From: Arthrobacter koreensis
GTDB lineage: Bacteria > Actinomycetota > Actinomycetes > Actinomycetales > Micrococcaceae
Direction: 5' to 3'
Assembly: GCF_009193255.1 (NCBI RefSeq)
Contig: NZ_WACG01000006.1
Location: 124,001 to 188,000, forward strand
DNA length: 64,000 bases
In this document: one piece after another, positions 43,776-54,906 of the stretch
How positions within the stretch are numbered: the first letter of the stretch is position 1
How the letters are laid out: every line of letters starts with the position of its first letter
The notes under the pieces: model-generated
Databases searched by the model: none
Seen by the model: the letters and a program-made list of their open reading frames with translations, nothing else
What the model was told of the DNA's origin: nothing
Position numbers and translations under genes: made by a program

Positions 43776-43779
43776 CCGC

Positions 43780-44970
43780 TCAGCGCAGCGCCGAAACCCC
43801 GGTGATCTCCCGCCCGGCAATGAGCGAATTGATTTCATACGTTCCCTCGTACGTGTAGATCGCTTCGGCATCGGCGAAGATCTTCGCCATCCGGTAGTCG
43901 GTGACAATGCCGTTGCCGCCCAGCAAGCTCCGCCCCAGGGAAACGGTTTCCCTCATCAGCGCACTGGCGTAGGACTTCGCCAGCGCGGCGCGGGCCATGT
44001 CTCCGCGGGCAGCGCCGTCGTCCGCCACAGCCCCGTATCCGCCCTGTTCCAGATCACTGACGCGCGCAAGCATCCCCGTGGATGCCACAACGTTGCCCTG
44101 CATCCGGACCAGCTGCTGCTGCACCAGCTGGAAGGAAGCCAGCGGCCGCCCAAATTGCATGCGTTCGACGGCGTAGGCGCGGGCGACGTCGAACGCGGCC
44201 AGCTGCTGGCCCACGGCCTGCCAGCCGACCATGATCCGGGAACCGCGCAGCAGGTGCTTGGTATCGTCGAAGCTTTCGATCCCGGCGAGCCGGTCCGCTT
44301 CCGGAACGCGAACATCCGTCAGTTCAATGTCCGCGTTCTGCACGGTCCGCAGCGCAGTCTTGTTCTCGATCCGGGTGCGTTTGATCCCGGGCAGCGAGGC
44401 ATCCAGCAGGAAACCCCTGACCTTGCCCGTTTCCGGTTCGCGGGCCCAGAACAGCATCCAGTCGCAGAAGGTGCCGTTGCCGATCCAGCGCTTGGTTCCG
44501 TTCAGGACCCACGTGTCGCCGTCGCGCACGGCCGTAGTGGCCATTCCGCCCGCGACGTCGGATCCGTGGTCTGGCTCGGTGAGGGCGAACGCGCCGGTGA
44601 TCTTCAACGACTGCGCATCAGCCAGGAGCCTTTCTTTCTGCTCTTCGGATCCGAAGGCATGCAGTCCCTCCACGAACAGGTCATGGTGCACCATGAAGAA
44701 CGTGGCAATGGACGTATCCGCCCGGGTCATCTCGGCAATGACCAAGCCGGCGAACAGCGGGCTGTAGCCGCGCTGCACCGGCGTGGACAGGCCGAGCGAC
44801 GCCAGTCCGGGGAGCAGTTCCACCGGGAACCGCGCGTCGTCCCACCAGCCGCCGGCGTACGGAAGCACCTCGGCAGCCAGGAAGGATCGCAGTTCAGCGA
44901 GTTTGGCTTGTTCCTCGGGATTGAGCAGTTGTTCGAAGTTGAAAAAGTCGGCGTCGGGGAGCATCGGCAC
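43780..44970 (-). CDS. Acyl-CoA dehydrogenase (glutaryl-CoA dehydrogenase-like branch)
   Basis: 396 residues, full length. FAD contacts lie in GAFALTEPDHGSDVAGG (~130-146) and KRWIGNGTFCDWMLFWA. The catalytic base glutamate is in IYTYEGTYEINSLIAGREITG near the C-terminus, the position used by glutaryl- and short-chain enzymes. It oxidises an acyl-CoA at C2-C3 and passes electrons to ETF. The start may be ATG 44970 or the next ATG two codons later. It lies three bases downstream of the SDR gene on the same strand, one operon. Confidence 0.88.
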   Translation of the reverse strand: MPMLPDADFFNFEQLLNPEEQAKLAELRSFLAAEVLPYAGGWWDDARFPVELLPGLASLGLSTPVQRGYSPLFAGLVIAEMTRADTSIATFFMVHHDLFVEGLHAFGSEEQKERLLADAQSLKITGAFALTEPDHGSDVAGGMATTAVRDGDTWVLNGTKRWIGNGTFCDWMLFWAREPETGKVRGFLLDASLPGIKRTRIENKTALRTVQNADIELTDVRVPEADRLAGIESFDDTKHLLRGSRIMVGWQAVGQQLAAFDVARAYAVERMQFGRPLASFQLVQQQLVRMQGNVVASTGMLARVSDLEQGGYGAVADDGAARGDMARAALAKSYASALMRETVSLGRSLLGGNGIVTDYRMAKIFADAEAIYTYEGTYEINSLIAGREITGVSALR

Positions 44971-44973
44971 GCC

Positions 44974-45750
44974 TTATTTCGGTCCCATCCGAATCGCTCC
45001 GTCAAGCCGGATGGTTTCCCCGTTCAGCATCGGATTTCCAATAATGTGACCCACCAGCGAGGCGTACTCGTCCGGCCGGCCGAGCCGGGAAGGGTGTGGG
45101 ATCTGCGCGGCGAGCGAGTCCTGGGCGTCCTGCGGCAGTCCGGCCACCATCGGCGTCTCGAAGATTCCGGGAGCGATCGTCACCACGCGGATCAGGTGGC
45201 GGGCCAGTTCCCGCGCCAGTGGAAGGGTCATGGCAGCCACTCCGCCCTTCGAAGCAGAGTAGGCAGGCTGCCCGATCTGCCCGTCGAAAGCCGCTACCGA
45301 GGCCGTGTTGACGATGACACCGCGCTCGGAAGTTCCGCCGTCGTCAATCACCGGCTCGGTTTCCGCCATCGCCGCCGCGGCGAGCCTGGTCACGTTGAAG
45401 GTGCCCACCAGGTTGACCTGGATGACCCGGTTGAAGTCCTCCAGTGGCAGGACTCCGCTGCGACCCAGGACCTTGCCCGGGGTGCCGATCCCGGCGCAGT
45501 TCACGGCTACCCGCAGCGGGGCCGCGGCCATGGCCGCTTCCACCGCGCCCTGCGTCTGCTCCGGATCGGTCACGTCTCCCGGCACGAAATGGGCGTTGTC
45601 CCCGAGTTCACCGGCGTAGGCGAGGCCGCCGGAGGACGGCAGGTCAACCAGGACCACTTCCGCTCCGGCGTCGATGAGCCGGCGGGCCGTGGCCCGCCCG
45701 AGCCCGGAAGCTGCTCCCGTGACAATGGCCGAAGCACCGGATAGCTGCAT
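44974..45750 (-). CDS. SDR-family 3-hydroxyacyl-CoA dehydrogenase-like oxidoreductase
   Basis: 258 residues, classical SDR. NAD site [15 protein letters not shown] is at residues ~11-25, NCAGIG near 85, the catalytic serine in [11 protein letters not shown], and YSASK with Y and K near 160-164. [20 protein letters not shown] and [13 protein letters not shown] resemble type II 3-hydroxyacyl-CoA dehydrogenases (HSD17B10-like). With the acyl-CoA dehydrogenase it makes two steps of a beta-oxidation-like pathway for a fatty or branched-chain acyl-CoA. It is preceded by AGGAGG about six bases before ATG 45750. Confidence 0.88.
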   Translation of the reverse strand: MQLSGASAIVTGAASGLGRATARRLIDAGAEVVLVDLPSSGGLAYAGELGDNAHFVPGDVTDPEQTQGAVEAAMAAAPLRVAVNCAGIGTPGKVLGRSGVLPLEDFNRVIQVNLVGTFNVTRLAAAAMAETEPVIDDGGTSERGVIVNTASVAAFDGQIGQPAYSASKGGVAAMTLPLARELARHLIRVVTIAPGIFETPMVAGLPQDAQDSLAAQIPHPSRLGRPDEYASLVGHIIGNPMLNGETIRLDGAIRMGPK

Positions 45751-45892
45751 GTGGTTCCTCCTGGGTCAGGACTGTTTGGGGTGCGCCGGGGCGCGTGCGG
45801 TCCCACGAGCCTACTGTGACTGAGGGCACACCGCATCCCTTCGGAGCGCGGTTCCGCCACCCGGGAACGGTGACGCTGCGGTCGCCCCGGAC

Positions 45893-45898
45893 TATGGT
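45893..45898 (+). promoter_or_regulatory. -10 box for a leaderless GH76-like gene
   Basis: TATGGT (TAnnnT) lies seven bases before ATG 45906, which has no ribosome binding site. This is the standard geometry for a leaderless actinobacterial mRNA. Confidence 0.45.
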
Positions 45899-45905
45899 GG
45901 GTCGC

Positions 45906-47024
45906 ATGCCCGAAGCACAGACAGTCCGCCATGCCGAACTGCGTTCGGACACCGCAGCCCATTCGGTAACGGCCGCTTTCGGCGGCACGTTCCTCGGTTT
46001 GCCGGGCACTCACCTGGGCGCTGTCCGCGCACCCCAGCCGCTGCCCCGCGGCATTGGGCCGTGGCACTACTGGTGGCAGGCACACTACGTGGACGTACTC
46101 GTGGACACGGGCCTGCGTAGCCGGGCACCGGTAGCCGGGCAGGATCCGATCGTGCTGGCCGAACAGGTGATCCGAACCATCCGGATCCGCAACGGCGGAA
46201 AGTTCACGAATTCGTACTTCGACGACATGGCATGGCTCGCCCTGGCCGCCCTGCGCCTGGACACCCTGCCCGGCCCGCCGCGCGGCAACAAGGCCCGGCA
46301 CCAGGGCCTGCGTGACTCACTGGGACGGGCCCTGCGTGCGGGCCATACCGCGGACCTCGGCGGCGGACTCTGGTGGAACCGGGCACGGAACTTCAAGAAC
46401 ACCCCCGCTACAGCCCCCGCAGCCCTGTACTTCGCGCGCACCGGGGAACGGGACCGGGCGCAGGACCTCGTGGACTGGCTCAATGCTGAGATGCTGGACC
46501 CCGAAACCGGGCTCTACTTCGACGGCGTGCGCAGGAAAGGCGACGGCACGGTGCTCGAGCGGGCGCACTTCACGTACAACCAGGGGCCGGTGCTGGGAGC
46601 ACTGCTCGAACTGGGCGGCGAACCGAACCTGCGGCGGGCCGCAGAACTAATCCGCGCAACTTCCCTGCACCTGGTGAACGACGGCGGCACCGGGCCGCTG
46701 CTGCGCACGCACGGCAGCGGCGACGGCGGGCTGTTCACCGGGATCCTGTGCCGCTACCTGGCCGAGGCAGCTGCGGCCCCCACCCTGGACTCCGGGTCCC
46801 GCCGGACGGCGGGAGCACTGGTCACCGAACTGGCGGACCGGCTATGGAAAGGCCGTGCGGTCCGGAACAACCTGGCGGTGTTCCCGTCCGACCCCCGCAG
46901 CACCGCAGATGAGGGGTATCCCCCGGGCAGCGGCGTCGAGCTTTCAACCCAGCTCCAGGCGTGGATGGTGCTGGAGGCGGCCCTGCGCGTAGTGCGGCTG
47001 GAGGCCGGTCCGCAGGAAGGCTGA
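45906..47024 (+). CDS. Glycoside hydrolase family 76-like protein (alpha-1,6-mannanase fold)
   Basis: 372 residues, (alpha/alpha)6-barrel type. The family's paired catalytic aspartates are D106 and D107 in SYFDDMAWLALAAL; GGLWWNRARNFKNTPATAPA and FTYNQGPVLGALLELGG are matching later blocks. There is no signal peptide, so unlike secreted GH76 mannanases it appears intracellular. Start ATG 45906 is supported by a -10 box seven bases upstream. It is divergent from the SDR operon, 155 bp between starts. The substrate is not deducible; an alpha-mannoside is expected from the family. Confidence 0.82.
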   Translation: MPEAQTVRHAELRSDTAAHSVTAAFGGTFLGLPGTHLGAVRAPQPLPRGIGPWHYWWQAHYVDVLVDTGLRSRAPVAGQDPIVLAEQVIRTIRIRNGGKFTNSYFDDMAWLALAALRLDTLPGPPRGNKARHQGLRDSLGRALRAGHTADLGGGLWWNRARNFKNTPATAPAALYFARTGERDRAQDLVDWLNAEMLDPETGLYFDGVRRKGDGTVLERAHFTYNQGPVLGALLELGGEPNLRRAAELIRATSLHLVNDGGTGPLLRTHGSGDGGLFTGILCRYLAEAAAAPTLDSGSRRTAGALVTELADRLWKGRAVRNNLAVFPSDPRSTADEGYPPGSGVELSTQLQAWMVLEAALRVVRLEAGPQEG

Positions 47025-47034
47025 GCCGCGCGTC

Positions 47035-47913
47035 CTAGGTACCAGCGGCCTTGAGCGGATGCTGCGACGCCGCTGTATGCGGATCCAGGTCCGCGAGGGT
47101 GAGCAGGTGCTGGGGATGCTGTGGAAGCGGAAAGGACCGTTCCGTGTTCAGGTTCCGGTCCACCCGGAGGATCTCGCCCGAGTCCATCATGCGCCAGTTC
47201 GGATTCTCGTCCATCCGCTCGGTCGCGACGAGCACCGCGGGGATCTTGTTCTGCTCCATCTCGTCACTCTTCACACTGATCCGGGCCGAGTTCTTGCCGC
47301 GGTGCGGATCCTCCGAGCCTTCCTGCAGGACGTACAGCGGGTGCGTGTCCGGGTACCGCACCGCCCACAGCTCGGATTCAGTAGTGATGACAAGGTTCAC
47401 GGCGTAGAGCCTCAGGTTCTCGGCGATCCAGGTGACAGCCTGGGTGAGGGCATCGCCCAGGTCCCCGCCGTTTTCCCGGGCAATGCCCGTGATGAGGGCA
47501 AAGACCCGCTCACTGTCCGTCTCGCCCCGGACCAGGTCCAGGACTTCCAGGGAACGCAGCCGGTCATCGAGCACGTCCAGGTCCTCCACCACTCCGTTGT
47601 GGGCCAGCATCCGGTCATCCTGCAGGAACGGATGGGTGTTCACCAGGGTGTTCCAGCCGGTACTGGCGTACCGCACGTGCGCCACGAACGTGGTGCCCTC
47701 CAAGGTCCGTGCCGCAGAGGCGTAGGCGCGGTCCTCGTAGGCCGCCACGGGCGCCTTGTCCATCACGGGTTTGCCGCCGGGATCGAACACGCCGATCCCG
47801 AAACCGTCCGCCATCCGGCGGCTTTGCTCGGCGAGGCTGTCAGGAGCGGTGAGCAGCCAGAACGTGGCATGGACTGGCCCGGGACCTGCGTGCATTCCGA
47901 AAAGCCGGCACAT
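47035..47913 (-). CDS. Class II glutamine amidotransferase-like protein (YafJ/EgtC group)
   Basis: 292 residues. The N-terminal nucleophile C2 (MCRLFGMHAGPG) becomes residue 1 after Met removal. The glutaminase fold continues with FVAHVRYASTGWNTLVNTHP (R and substrate loop), AHNGVVED and DSERVFALITG. No synthase domain follows, so it is a stand-alone amidohydrolase; EgtC in ergothioneine synthesis and YafJ are relatives, and no egt genes are adjacent. Ten bases separate it from the upstream YdeI-like gene, so the two are one operon. Confidence 0.85.
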   Translation of the reverse strand: MCRLFGMHAGPGPVHATFWLLTAPDSLAEQSRRMADGFGIGVFDPGGKPVMDKAPVAAYEDRAYASAARTLEGTTFVAHVRYASTGWNTLVNTHPFLQDDRMLAHNGVVEDLDVLDDRLRSLEVLDLVRGETDSERVFALITGIARENGGDLGDALTQAVTWIAENLRLYAVNLVITTESELWAVRYPDTHPLYVLQEGSEDPHRGKNSARISVKSDEMEQNKIPAVLVATERMDENPNWRMMDSGEILRVDRNLNTERSFPLPQHPQHLLTLADLDPHTAASQHPLKAAGT

Positions 47914-47922
47914 GGTGGACTC

Positions 47923-48516
47923 CTACTCTGGGAACCGCTTCTGCGGGTAGAAGGTCTCACGGCGGCTGAGCATGTCCACGAAGCGGGCGATGTTCCGCTC
48001 CCGGGCTGCCGCCGTCTTGAGCTGCCCCAGCCGGTAGGCCAGGGCGAAGCGGTTCTGCGAACTGAGCACATTGAACATCGCCTGGGCACTCCCGTTGGCG
48101 GCAATCGCGTCCAGCAGATCCTGCGGCACCTCAGCCGTCGCCGGGCCGGCGTATGCCGCATCCCAGCGGCCGTCGGCCTTGGCTGACTCCACGGCGTCCC
48201 GCCCGGAGGGGTGCAGCCGCCCGGCGGCTTCGAGCCGGGCGATGTGCCCCACGTTGCGCAGCGACCAGGCACTCCGCGGGCCCCGCCGGGTGTAGCGCTG
48301 CAGGTAGGTTTCCTCATCCCGCCGTGCCGCCTGGCCGTCAATCCAGCCGAAGCAGAGGGCCTCGTCCAGGGCAGACTGCCGGGTCAGCGCCGTCGTGCTT
48401 CCGCCCTGCTTTCCGATCACCAGCCAGACCCCGGCGGAGCGCAGATGGTGCTCGTCCAGCCAGGCCCGCCAGGCGTCCGCGTCCGGGAGCAGCAGCTCCG
48501 AAAGCTCGGTCTCCAT
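47923..48516 (-). CDS. YdeI/OmpD-associated family protein
   Basis: 197 residues. WLDEHHLRSAGVWLVIGKQG, then ALDEALCFGWIDGQAARRDEETYLQRYTRR, and the C-terminal FDVMLSRRE-like region (ARFVDMLSRRETFYPQKRFP) match the YdeI/bacteriocin-protection family. Its molecular role is not established. The ATG at 48516 begins a two-gene operon with the amidotransferase. Confidence 0.85.
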   Translation of the reverse strand: METELSELLLPDADAWRAWLDEHHLRSAGVWLVIGKQGGSTTALTRQSALDEALCFGWIDGQAARRDEETYLQRYTRRGPRSAWSLRNVGHIARLEAAGRLHPSGRDAVESAKADGRWDAAYAGPATAEVPQDLLDAIAANGSAQAMFNVLSSQNRFALAYRLGQLKTAAARERNIARFVDMLSRRETFYPQKRFPE

Positions 48517-48632
48517 GCGCCCAATCGTAGGCTTCCGCCGGGCGCCCTGATAGAGCCGGATGCAGTTCAGCCCTTGGCCGAAGCGGAGCGCGCCGTATGA
48601 CTAGGCGTCCGGCTTTGGGGTAGAACACTGCT

Positions 48633-49172
48633 ATGAACGTTCGCACTCCTGACCCGTATCCCGGCTGGCTTTCGGAAGAGGACCTGCATGAAGCACGGCA
48701 GCGTCTTCCCATGGTCTACGTTGAAGCCGTTCCGGTGCGGTGTGACCCGCTGGGGTACGTCACCGAGGTGGGCCTGCTGCTGCAGGCAACTCCCGAGGGC
48801 AAGATGGTGCGGACCTTCGTTTCCGGCAGGGTGATGTACCGAGAGACCATCCGTGCCGCCCTGCTGCGCCACCTCGAGAAGGACCTCGGGCCCATGGCGC
48901 TGCCGCAGCTGCCGCCCAGCCTCGCGCCGTTCGCCGTCGCGGAGTACTTCCCGTCGCCGTCGCAGACCGGCCTCACTGACGAGCGCCAGCACGCCGTCGC
49001 GCTGGCCTACCTGATTCCGGTGACGGGCGAGTGTGATCCGCGGCAGGACGCACTGGAACTCTCCTGGCTCACGCCCGAAGAAGCCCTCAGCCCTGCCATC
49101 TATTCCGAATTCTCCGGCGGCCGCGGCGATCTGCTCCGCCAGGCGCTGGCATCAGCAGGCTGGGGCCGGTAG
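48633..49172 (+). CDS. NUDIX-like hydrolase family protein (DUF4916-like)
   Basis: 179 residues. PGWLSEEDLHEARQRLPMVYVEAVPVRCD opens the fold, FVSGRVMYRETIRAALLRHLEKDLGPMA occupies the place of the Nudix box, and ALELSWLTPEEA is the usual late strand. The canonical GX5EX7REUXEEXGU metal box is degenerate (only part of the RE...E pattern), so catalytic activity is uncertain. TAGAAC six bases before ATG 48633 and the lack of a ribosome binding site suggest a leaderless mRNA. Confidence 0.72.
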   Translation: MNVRTPDPYPGWLSEEDLHEARQRLPMVYVEAVPVRCDPLGYVTEVGLLLQATPEGKMVRTFVSGRVMYRETIRAALLRHLEKDLGPMALPQLPPSLAPFAVAEYFPSPSQTGLTDERQHAVALAYLIPVTGECDPRQDALELSWLTPEEALSPAIYSEFSGGRGDLLRQALASAGWGR

Positions 49173-49226
49173 GCGCTAACCTACGTTTGTAAACTGGGGC
49201 CGAGGTTCGAGCGCTAAGGAAAAGCC

Positions 49227-50095
49227 ATGTCTATGAGTGTGCCGGATAAGTATGCCTTCCGGGTCAATGCCGAGCTGCTTGTGCCGGGCCAGAAAGTCGT
49301 CCTGGACGAGAAGACCCTGGCACCCCTGGCTGCCGTGCACATCGAGGAGGACGACCTGGGGAACCCAGCCCTGGTCATCGCCGACCTGGAGGACGGCCAA
49401 ACCCTGCGGATTGCCTACGGTGCCGCCGTGCGGGTGGCCGCTCCGGCACCGGAGACAAACGCTGCCGAGGCAGTGCGCAGCATCCCCACAGAGGAAGAGA
49501 CGTACGCTGCCGTCCTGGCTGCGGCCGAAGCCGCCCACCCGGAGGACCGCGCGGTCAAGGAACTCGTGACCCGGCTCAGCCGGGGCCTGAATGTCAAGGC
49601 AGGAAGCAACCTCCAGGATGTTCGCGACCTCGCCCACACGCTCTACGTGGACCTGGGGGACTCGGAGAACGCCCTGGCTGTCTGTTCCCTGATCACCGGG
49701 TTGGGCTTCGACGGCAATTACGGCCGCTGGAACTGGATCCAGGGAGCGCTGGCACTGGCCGCGCAGATCACCCATGAGTCCGGAGACATCGAGGCTTCGG
49801 CGGCGTTTGCCCAGGCAGTCCGGGCGGGCGACGACGCCGAGTCGGATCCGCTCAAGGCCAAGCTTTCCGCCGAGCTGCTGCAGCGCCAGCTGAACGAACC
49901 GAACCTGTATGACCGTGAGGTCCAGCGCGCCGCCGAGGCGGGAGACGAGCTCAGCGAACGGGACTGGCGGATCCTGCGCCTGAACACGCTGCTGTACCTG
50001 CGCGCCCACGGCGGGTCCCTCACCTATTCCGACGCCGAACTCCAGCGCCGCATCCGCACCGAACTCAGCGCCGTCCGCGGGCTGAACATGGACCT

Positions 50096-50099
<4 letters not shown>
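49227..50099 (+). CDS. Uncharacterised alpha-helical protein (probably DUF6707)
   Basis: 290 residues with an N-terminal beta segment (KYAFRVNAELLVPGQKVVLD, then LVIADLEDGQTLRIAYG) and a helical second half (GLNVKAGSNLQDVRDLAHTL, then GNYGRWNWIQGALALAAQIT) suggesting TPR-like packing. I believe it belongs to a Micrococcales family (DUF6707), with no known role. ATG 49227 follows AAGGA by six bases. The stop overlaps the convergent FUSC gene by four bases. Confidence 0.7.
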
Positions 50100-52605
<2,506 letters not shown>

Positions 52606-52616
52606 GTGCCCGCAGG

Positions 52617-52757
52617 CCGGAGGGTGCCGGCCCGCGGGAGGGTGCCGGGCCGCCGGAGGGTGCCGGGCCGCCGGAGATACCGCCGGCACGGAGGGTGCCG
52701 GCCCGCCGGAGATACCGCCGGCACGGAGAGTGCCGGCGTGCCGGAGAAGCGGCCCGG
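52617..52757. repeat. 17/18-bp G/C-rich tandem repeat, 8 units
   Basis: Units start near 52617, 52636, 52654, 52672, 52690, 52707, 52725 and 52742. Most read CGGAGGGTGCCGGCCCGC; a second type, CGGAGATACCGCCGGCAC, occurs twice and forms a 35-bp higher-order unit. The array fills the 156 bp between the converging tgt and yhhQ stops, starting 12 bases after tgt. It could also act in termination. Confidence 0.88.
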
Positions 52758-52761
52758 CGCC

Positions 52762-53502
52762 TTATGCCGCTTCGGTTTCCCGCGGCCCGTAGGAAGGCTC
52801 GCGCTTCTTGATCGCCTTGATCACCGCTGAGGTGACCGGGACGAACAGGAACTCGACGGCCGTCTTGTAGAGGAATCCGAAGATCACGTAGTTCACGAAC
52901 TGCCCGCCATCGGTAATGCCGATTACCGGCGCGGCGATGGCACAGAAGATTAGGGTGTCCGCGAATTCGCCCACGCCGGTTGAGGCCATCAGCCGGCCCA
53001 CCAGCGCGCGCTCCTTGAACCGCGCCTTCATCCGGGTGAGCACCATGGCGTTGAGCAGCTGCCCGGCCAGGAAACCCAGCAGCGATGCCGCGACGATCTG
53101 CCATACCGGCCCCAGCGCCGCTTCCAGTGCGGCCTGCTTCTCCACCCCGTACGCGTCGTCGAAGCCGGGCAGCGCGATGATCACGGCGAAGGACAGCACC
53201 GCGAAGGCTGCCATGGAAAAGCCCATGTAGATGGCACGGCGGGCGGCCTTGAAACCGTAGACCTCACTGATGACATCTCCCAGGATGTACGCCAGCGGGA
53301 AGAGGAAGAATCCGCCGTCGGTAATGATGCTGAAGTCTCCGAAGACCGGGCCCAGCACCACGCCCTTGGATGCCCCGATGTTGGAAATGATGATCACCAC
53401 GCACATGAGGGTGAGGATCAGGTCGAAATGCGAGCTGCCCCGGGAGGCGTAGCTGGGGGCCTGGCGTGCCTGGGTGGCAGCGGCCGGGGTTGGTGAAGAC
53501 AT
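52762..53502 (-). CDS. yhhQ: Queuosine precursor transporter (YhhQ/VUT family)
   Basis: 246 residues with six to seven helices. FDLILTLMCVVIIISNIGAS, then GGFFLFPLAYILGDVISEVYGFKAARRAIYMGF, and ALVGRMLAS-like VGRLMASTGVGEFADTLIF are the YhhQ family hallmarks (G-D-x2-E-V-Y-G). It imports queuine or preQ precursors. It converges on tgt, giving a complete salvage pair. ATG 53502 is preceded by GGGAAAG; a longer frame upstream lacks a start context. No preQ1 riboswitch pattern is visible in its 5' region. Confidence 0.9.
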   Translation of the reverse strand: MSSPTPAAATQARQAPSYASRGSSHFDLILTLMCVVIIISNIGASKGVVLGPVFGDFSIITDGGFFLFPLAYILGDVISEVYGFKAARRAIYMGFSMAAFAVLSFAVIIALPGFDDAYGVEKQAALEAALGPVWQIVAASLLGFLAGQLLNAMVLTRMKARFKERALVGRLMASTGVGEFADTLIFCAIAAPVIGITDGGQFVNYVIFGFLYKTAVEFLFVPVTSAVIKAIKKREPSYGPRETEAA

Positions 53503-53623
53503 GGCTTTCCCGTTTCGGTGTAGTGGTTCGCCTGGGCTCCCGCCCGGCTGTATTAGCACTTGCCCGCTGTCCCGGGCGGCCCGTGGAGGACCAGCGTCAA
53601 TTCTGCCACGTTTTCCGCGGCGT

Positions 53624-53660
53624 CACATTTTTGAACGCGTTCAAAAATGTGCTCTAATAG
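53624..53660 (+). promoter_or_regulatory. 28-bp perfect palindrome operator over the TetR promoter
   Basis: CACATTTTTGAACG (53624-53637) and CGTTCAAAAATGTG (53638-53651) are exact reverse complements. The -35 box TTGAAC (53632-53637) is inside the palindrome, and TAATAG (53655-53660) is a -10 box after a 17-base spacer. A TetR dimer on it should block its own promoter. Confidence 0.75.
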
Positions 53661-53689
53661 CGCGGTAGACAACTTGGAACAGGGGACCA

Positions 53690-54370
53690 ATGGCCGCGGG
53701 GTCGAAGAGTGAAGCCACCCGGCGGAGGCTGGTTGAAGCCGCCACGAGCCAGTTCCGCACCCTCGGCTTTGAACGGACCACCATGCGCGGCATTGCGGCG
53801 GAGGCCGGTGTCTCCGTGGGCAATGCGTACTACTACTTCTCCTCCAAGGACGCGATCGTTGCTGAGCTGTACCGGTCGCTGCAGAACGAGCACCGCTCGG
53901 CTGCCCTGCCGCAGCTGCGCGAGGGCCACAACCTCGGCGAGCACCTCCGGGTCATCCTGCAGGCGAACCTTGATGTCTTGGCTCCGTACCACTCCCTGGG
54001 CCACCAGTTCCTGAAGACGGCTGCCCTGCCCGTGCCCCCGGGCACACGGACGTCCTCCCTCCCGGCGGATGCGGAGCAGGTAGGCCGCGGCAAATCGATC
54101 GCGGTCTACCGCCAGGCGGTGCAGGCCGCCAGGCCGCAGCCGCCGCTGGCGGTTCGCGATGACCTGCCTGAACTGCTGTGGCTGGTCCAGATGGGCGTGA
54201 CCCTGTTCTGGGTCTACGACTCCTCGCCGGGCCAGGCCCGCTCCCGCCGCCTCGTCACGAATACGGCTCCGCTCGTGGCCAAGCTGGTCATCCTCTCGCG
54301 CCTACCCGTGGTGCGCAATATCGTGGAAGATGTGGTGAAGCTGCTGCGAGGAGCGCGATCACATGACTGA
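53690..54370 (+). CDS. TetR/AcrR-family repressor
   Basis: 226 residues. The TetR N-terminal HTH is intact: TRRRLVEAATSQFRTLGFER, then TTMRGIAAEAGVSVGNAYYY and FSSKDAIVAELYRS (residues ~10-60). The ligand domain has no obvious family match. A perfect 28-bp palindrome overlaps its promoter, so it is autoregulated. It overlaps the next gene, a small membrane protein, by eight bases; a further target is not visible here. ATG 53690. Confidence 0.88.
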   Translation: MAAGSKSEATRRRLVEAATSQFRTLGFERTTMRGIAAEAGVSVGNAYYYFSSKDAIVAELYRSLQNEHRSAALPQLREGHNLGEHLRVILQANLDVLAPYHSLGHQFLKTAALPVPPGTRTSSLPADAEQVGRGKSIAVYRQAVQAARPQPPLAVRDDLPELLWLVQMGVTLFWVYDSSPGQARSRRLVTNTAPLVAKLVILSRLPVVRNIVEDVVKLLRGARSHD

Positions 54371-54845
54371 AAAAGCGGATGACGACGCCGTCTTCCCGGC
54401 CGGTGCCGCCACCTCGCCTTCGGGCGCGGGCGCCCCGCCAATGCTCGCCCCGCGCGTAACGTTCGGCCCCACCGCCTTCGTGACCGGTTACGCGATCGCC
54501 TGCCTGCTGGTTGCCGCCATCGCCACCGTCGCCATCGGCTGGGGAACCTCGCGGGATTTCTGGGGCTACCTCTGGATCATCGTCATCGCCGCCTTCTACG
54601 CCGCCGGCATCGGCCTGGTGACGGCTGCCCCGGTGGGCCTGGCCCTGGGCCTGCTGCTGCGCGGCGTACCCAACCAGTGGCTGCACGTACTCGCCTTCTT
54701 CCTGGTCCCCACGGTGCTGGCCTGGGTGGTCATCGGATTTCTTGCCGGTTCGGTTGGCGTCCCCCTGCTGATGGCCCTGGCAATCGGTGTCTCCTCCGCC
54801 GTCGGGCGGCTTGCCGTGTGGCGCCTGATGGACGTGCGCTACTAG
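54363..54845 (+). CDS. Small four-helix membrane protein
   Basis: 160 residues with four hydrophobic segments: VTGYAIACLLVAAIATVAIG, WGYLWIIVIAAFYAAGIGL, LHVLAFFLVPTVLAWVVIG and VPLLMALAIGVSSAVGRLAV. The N-terminal 30 residues are polar and acidic. No family recognised. The eight-base overlap with the TetR gene means coupled expression, so it is the most direct candidate for TetR-controlled output. It could be a transporter accessory or stress-protection membrane protein. Confidence 0.65.
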   Translation: MTEKADDDAVFPAGAATSPSGAGAPPMLAPRVTFGPTAFVTGYAIACLLVAAIATVAIGWGTSRDFWGYLWIIVIAAFYAAGIGLVTAAPVGLALGLLLRGVPNQWLHVLAFFLVPTVLAWVVIGFLAGSVGVPLLMALAIGVSSAVGRLAVWRLMDVRY

Positions 54846-54906
54846 CCCGGCAGCCGGCAGCGAAACCGGGTGGCGGGCCACGCCGAATTGGGTGGAAGAT
54901 GGAGCC

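Noticed and set aside
43747-45744. 665-codon plus-strand frame
   Set aside because: Antisense to the acyl-CoA dehydrogenase and SDR genes, both complete with catalytic motifs.
53503-53620. preQ1 riboswitch before yhhQ
   Set aside because: No preQ1-I, -II or -III consensus could be traced in the short leader.
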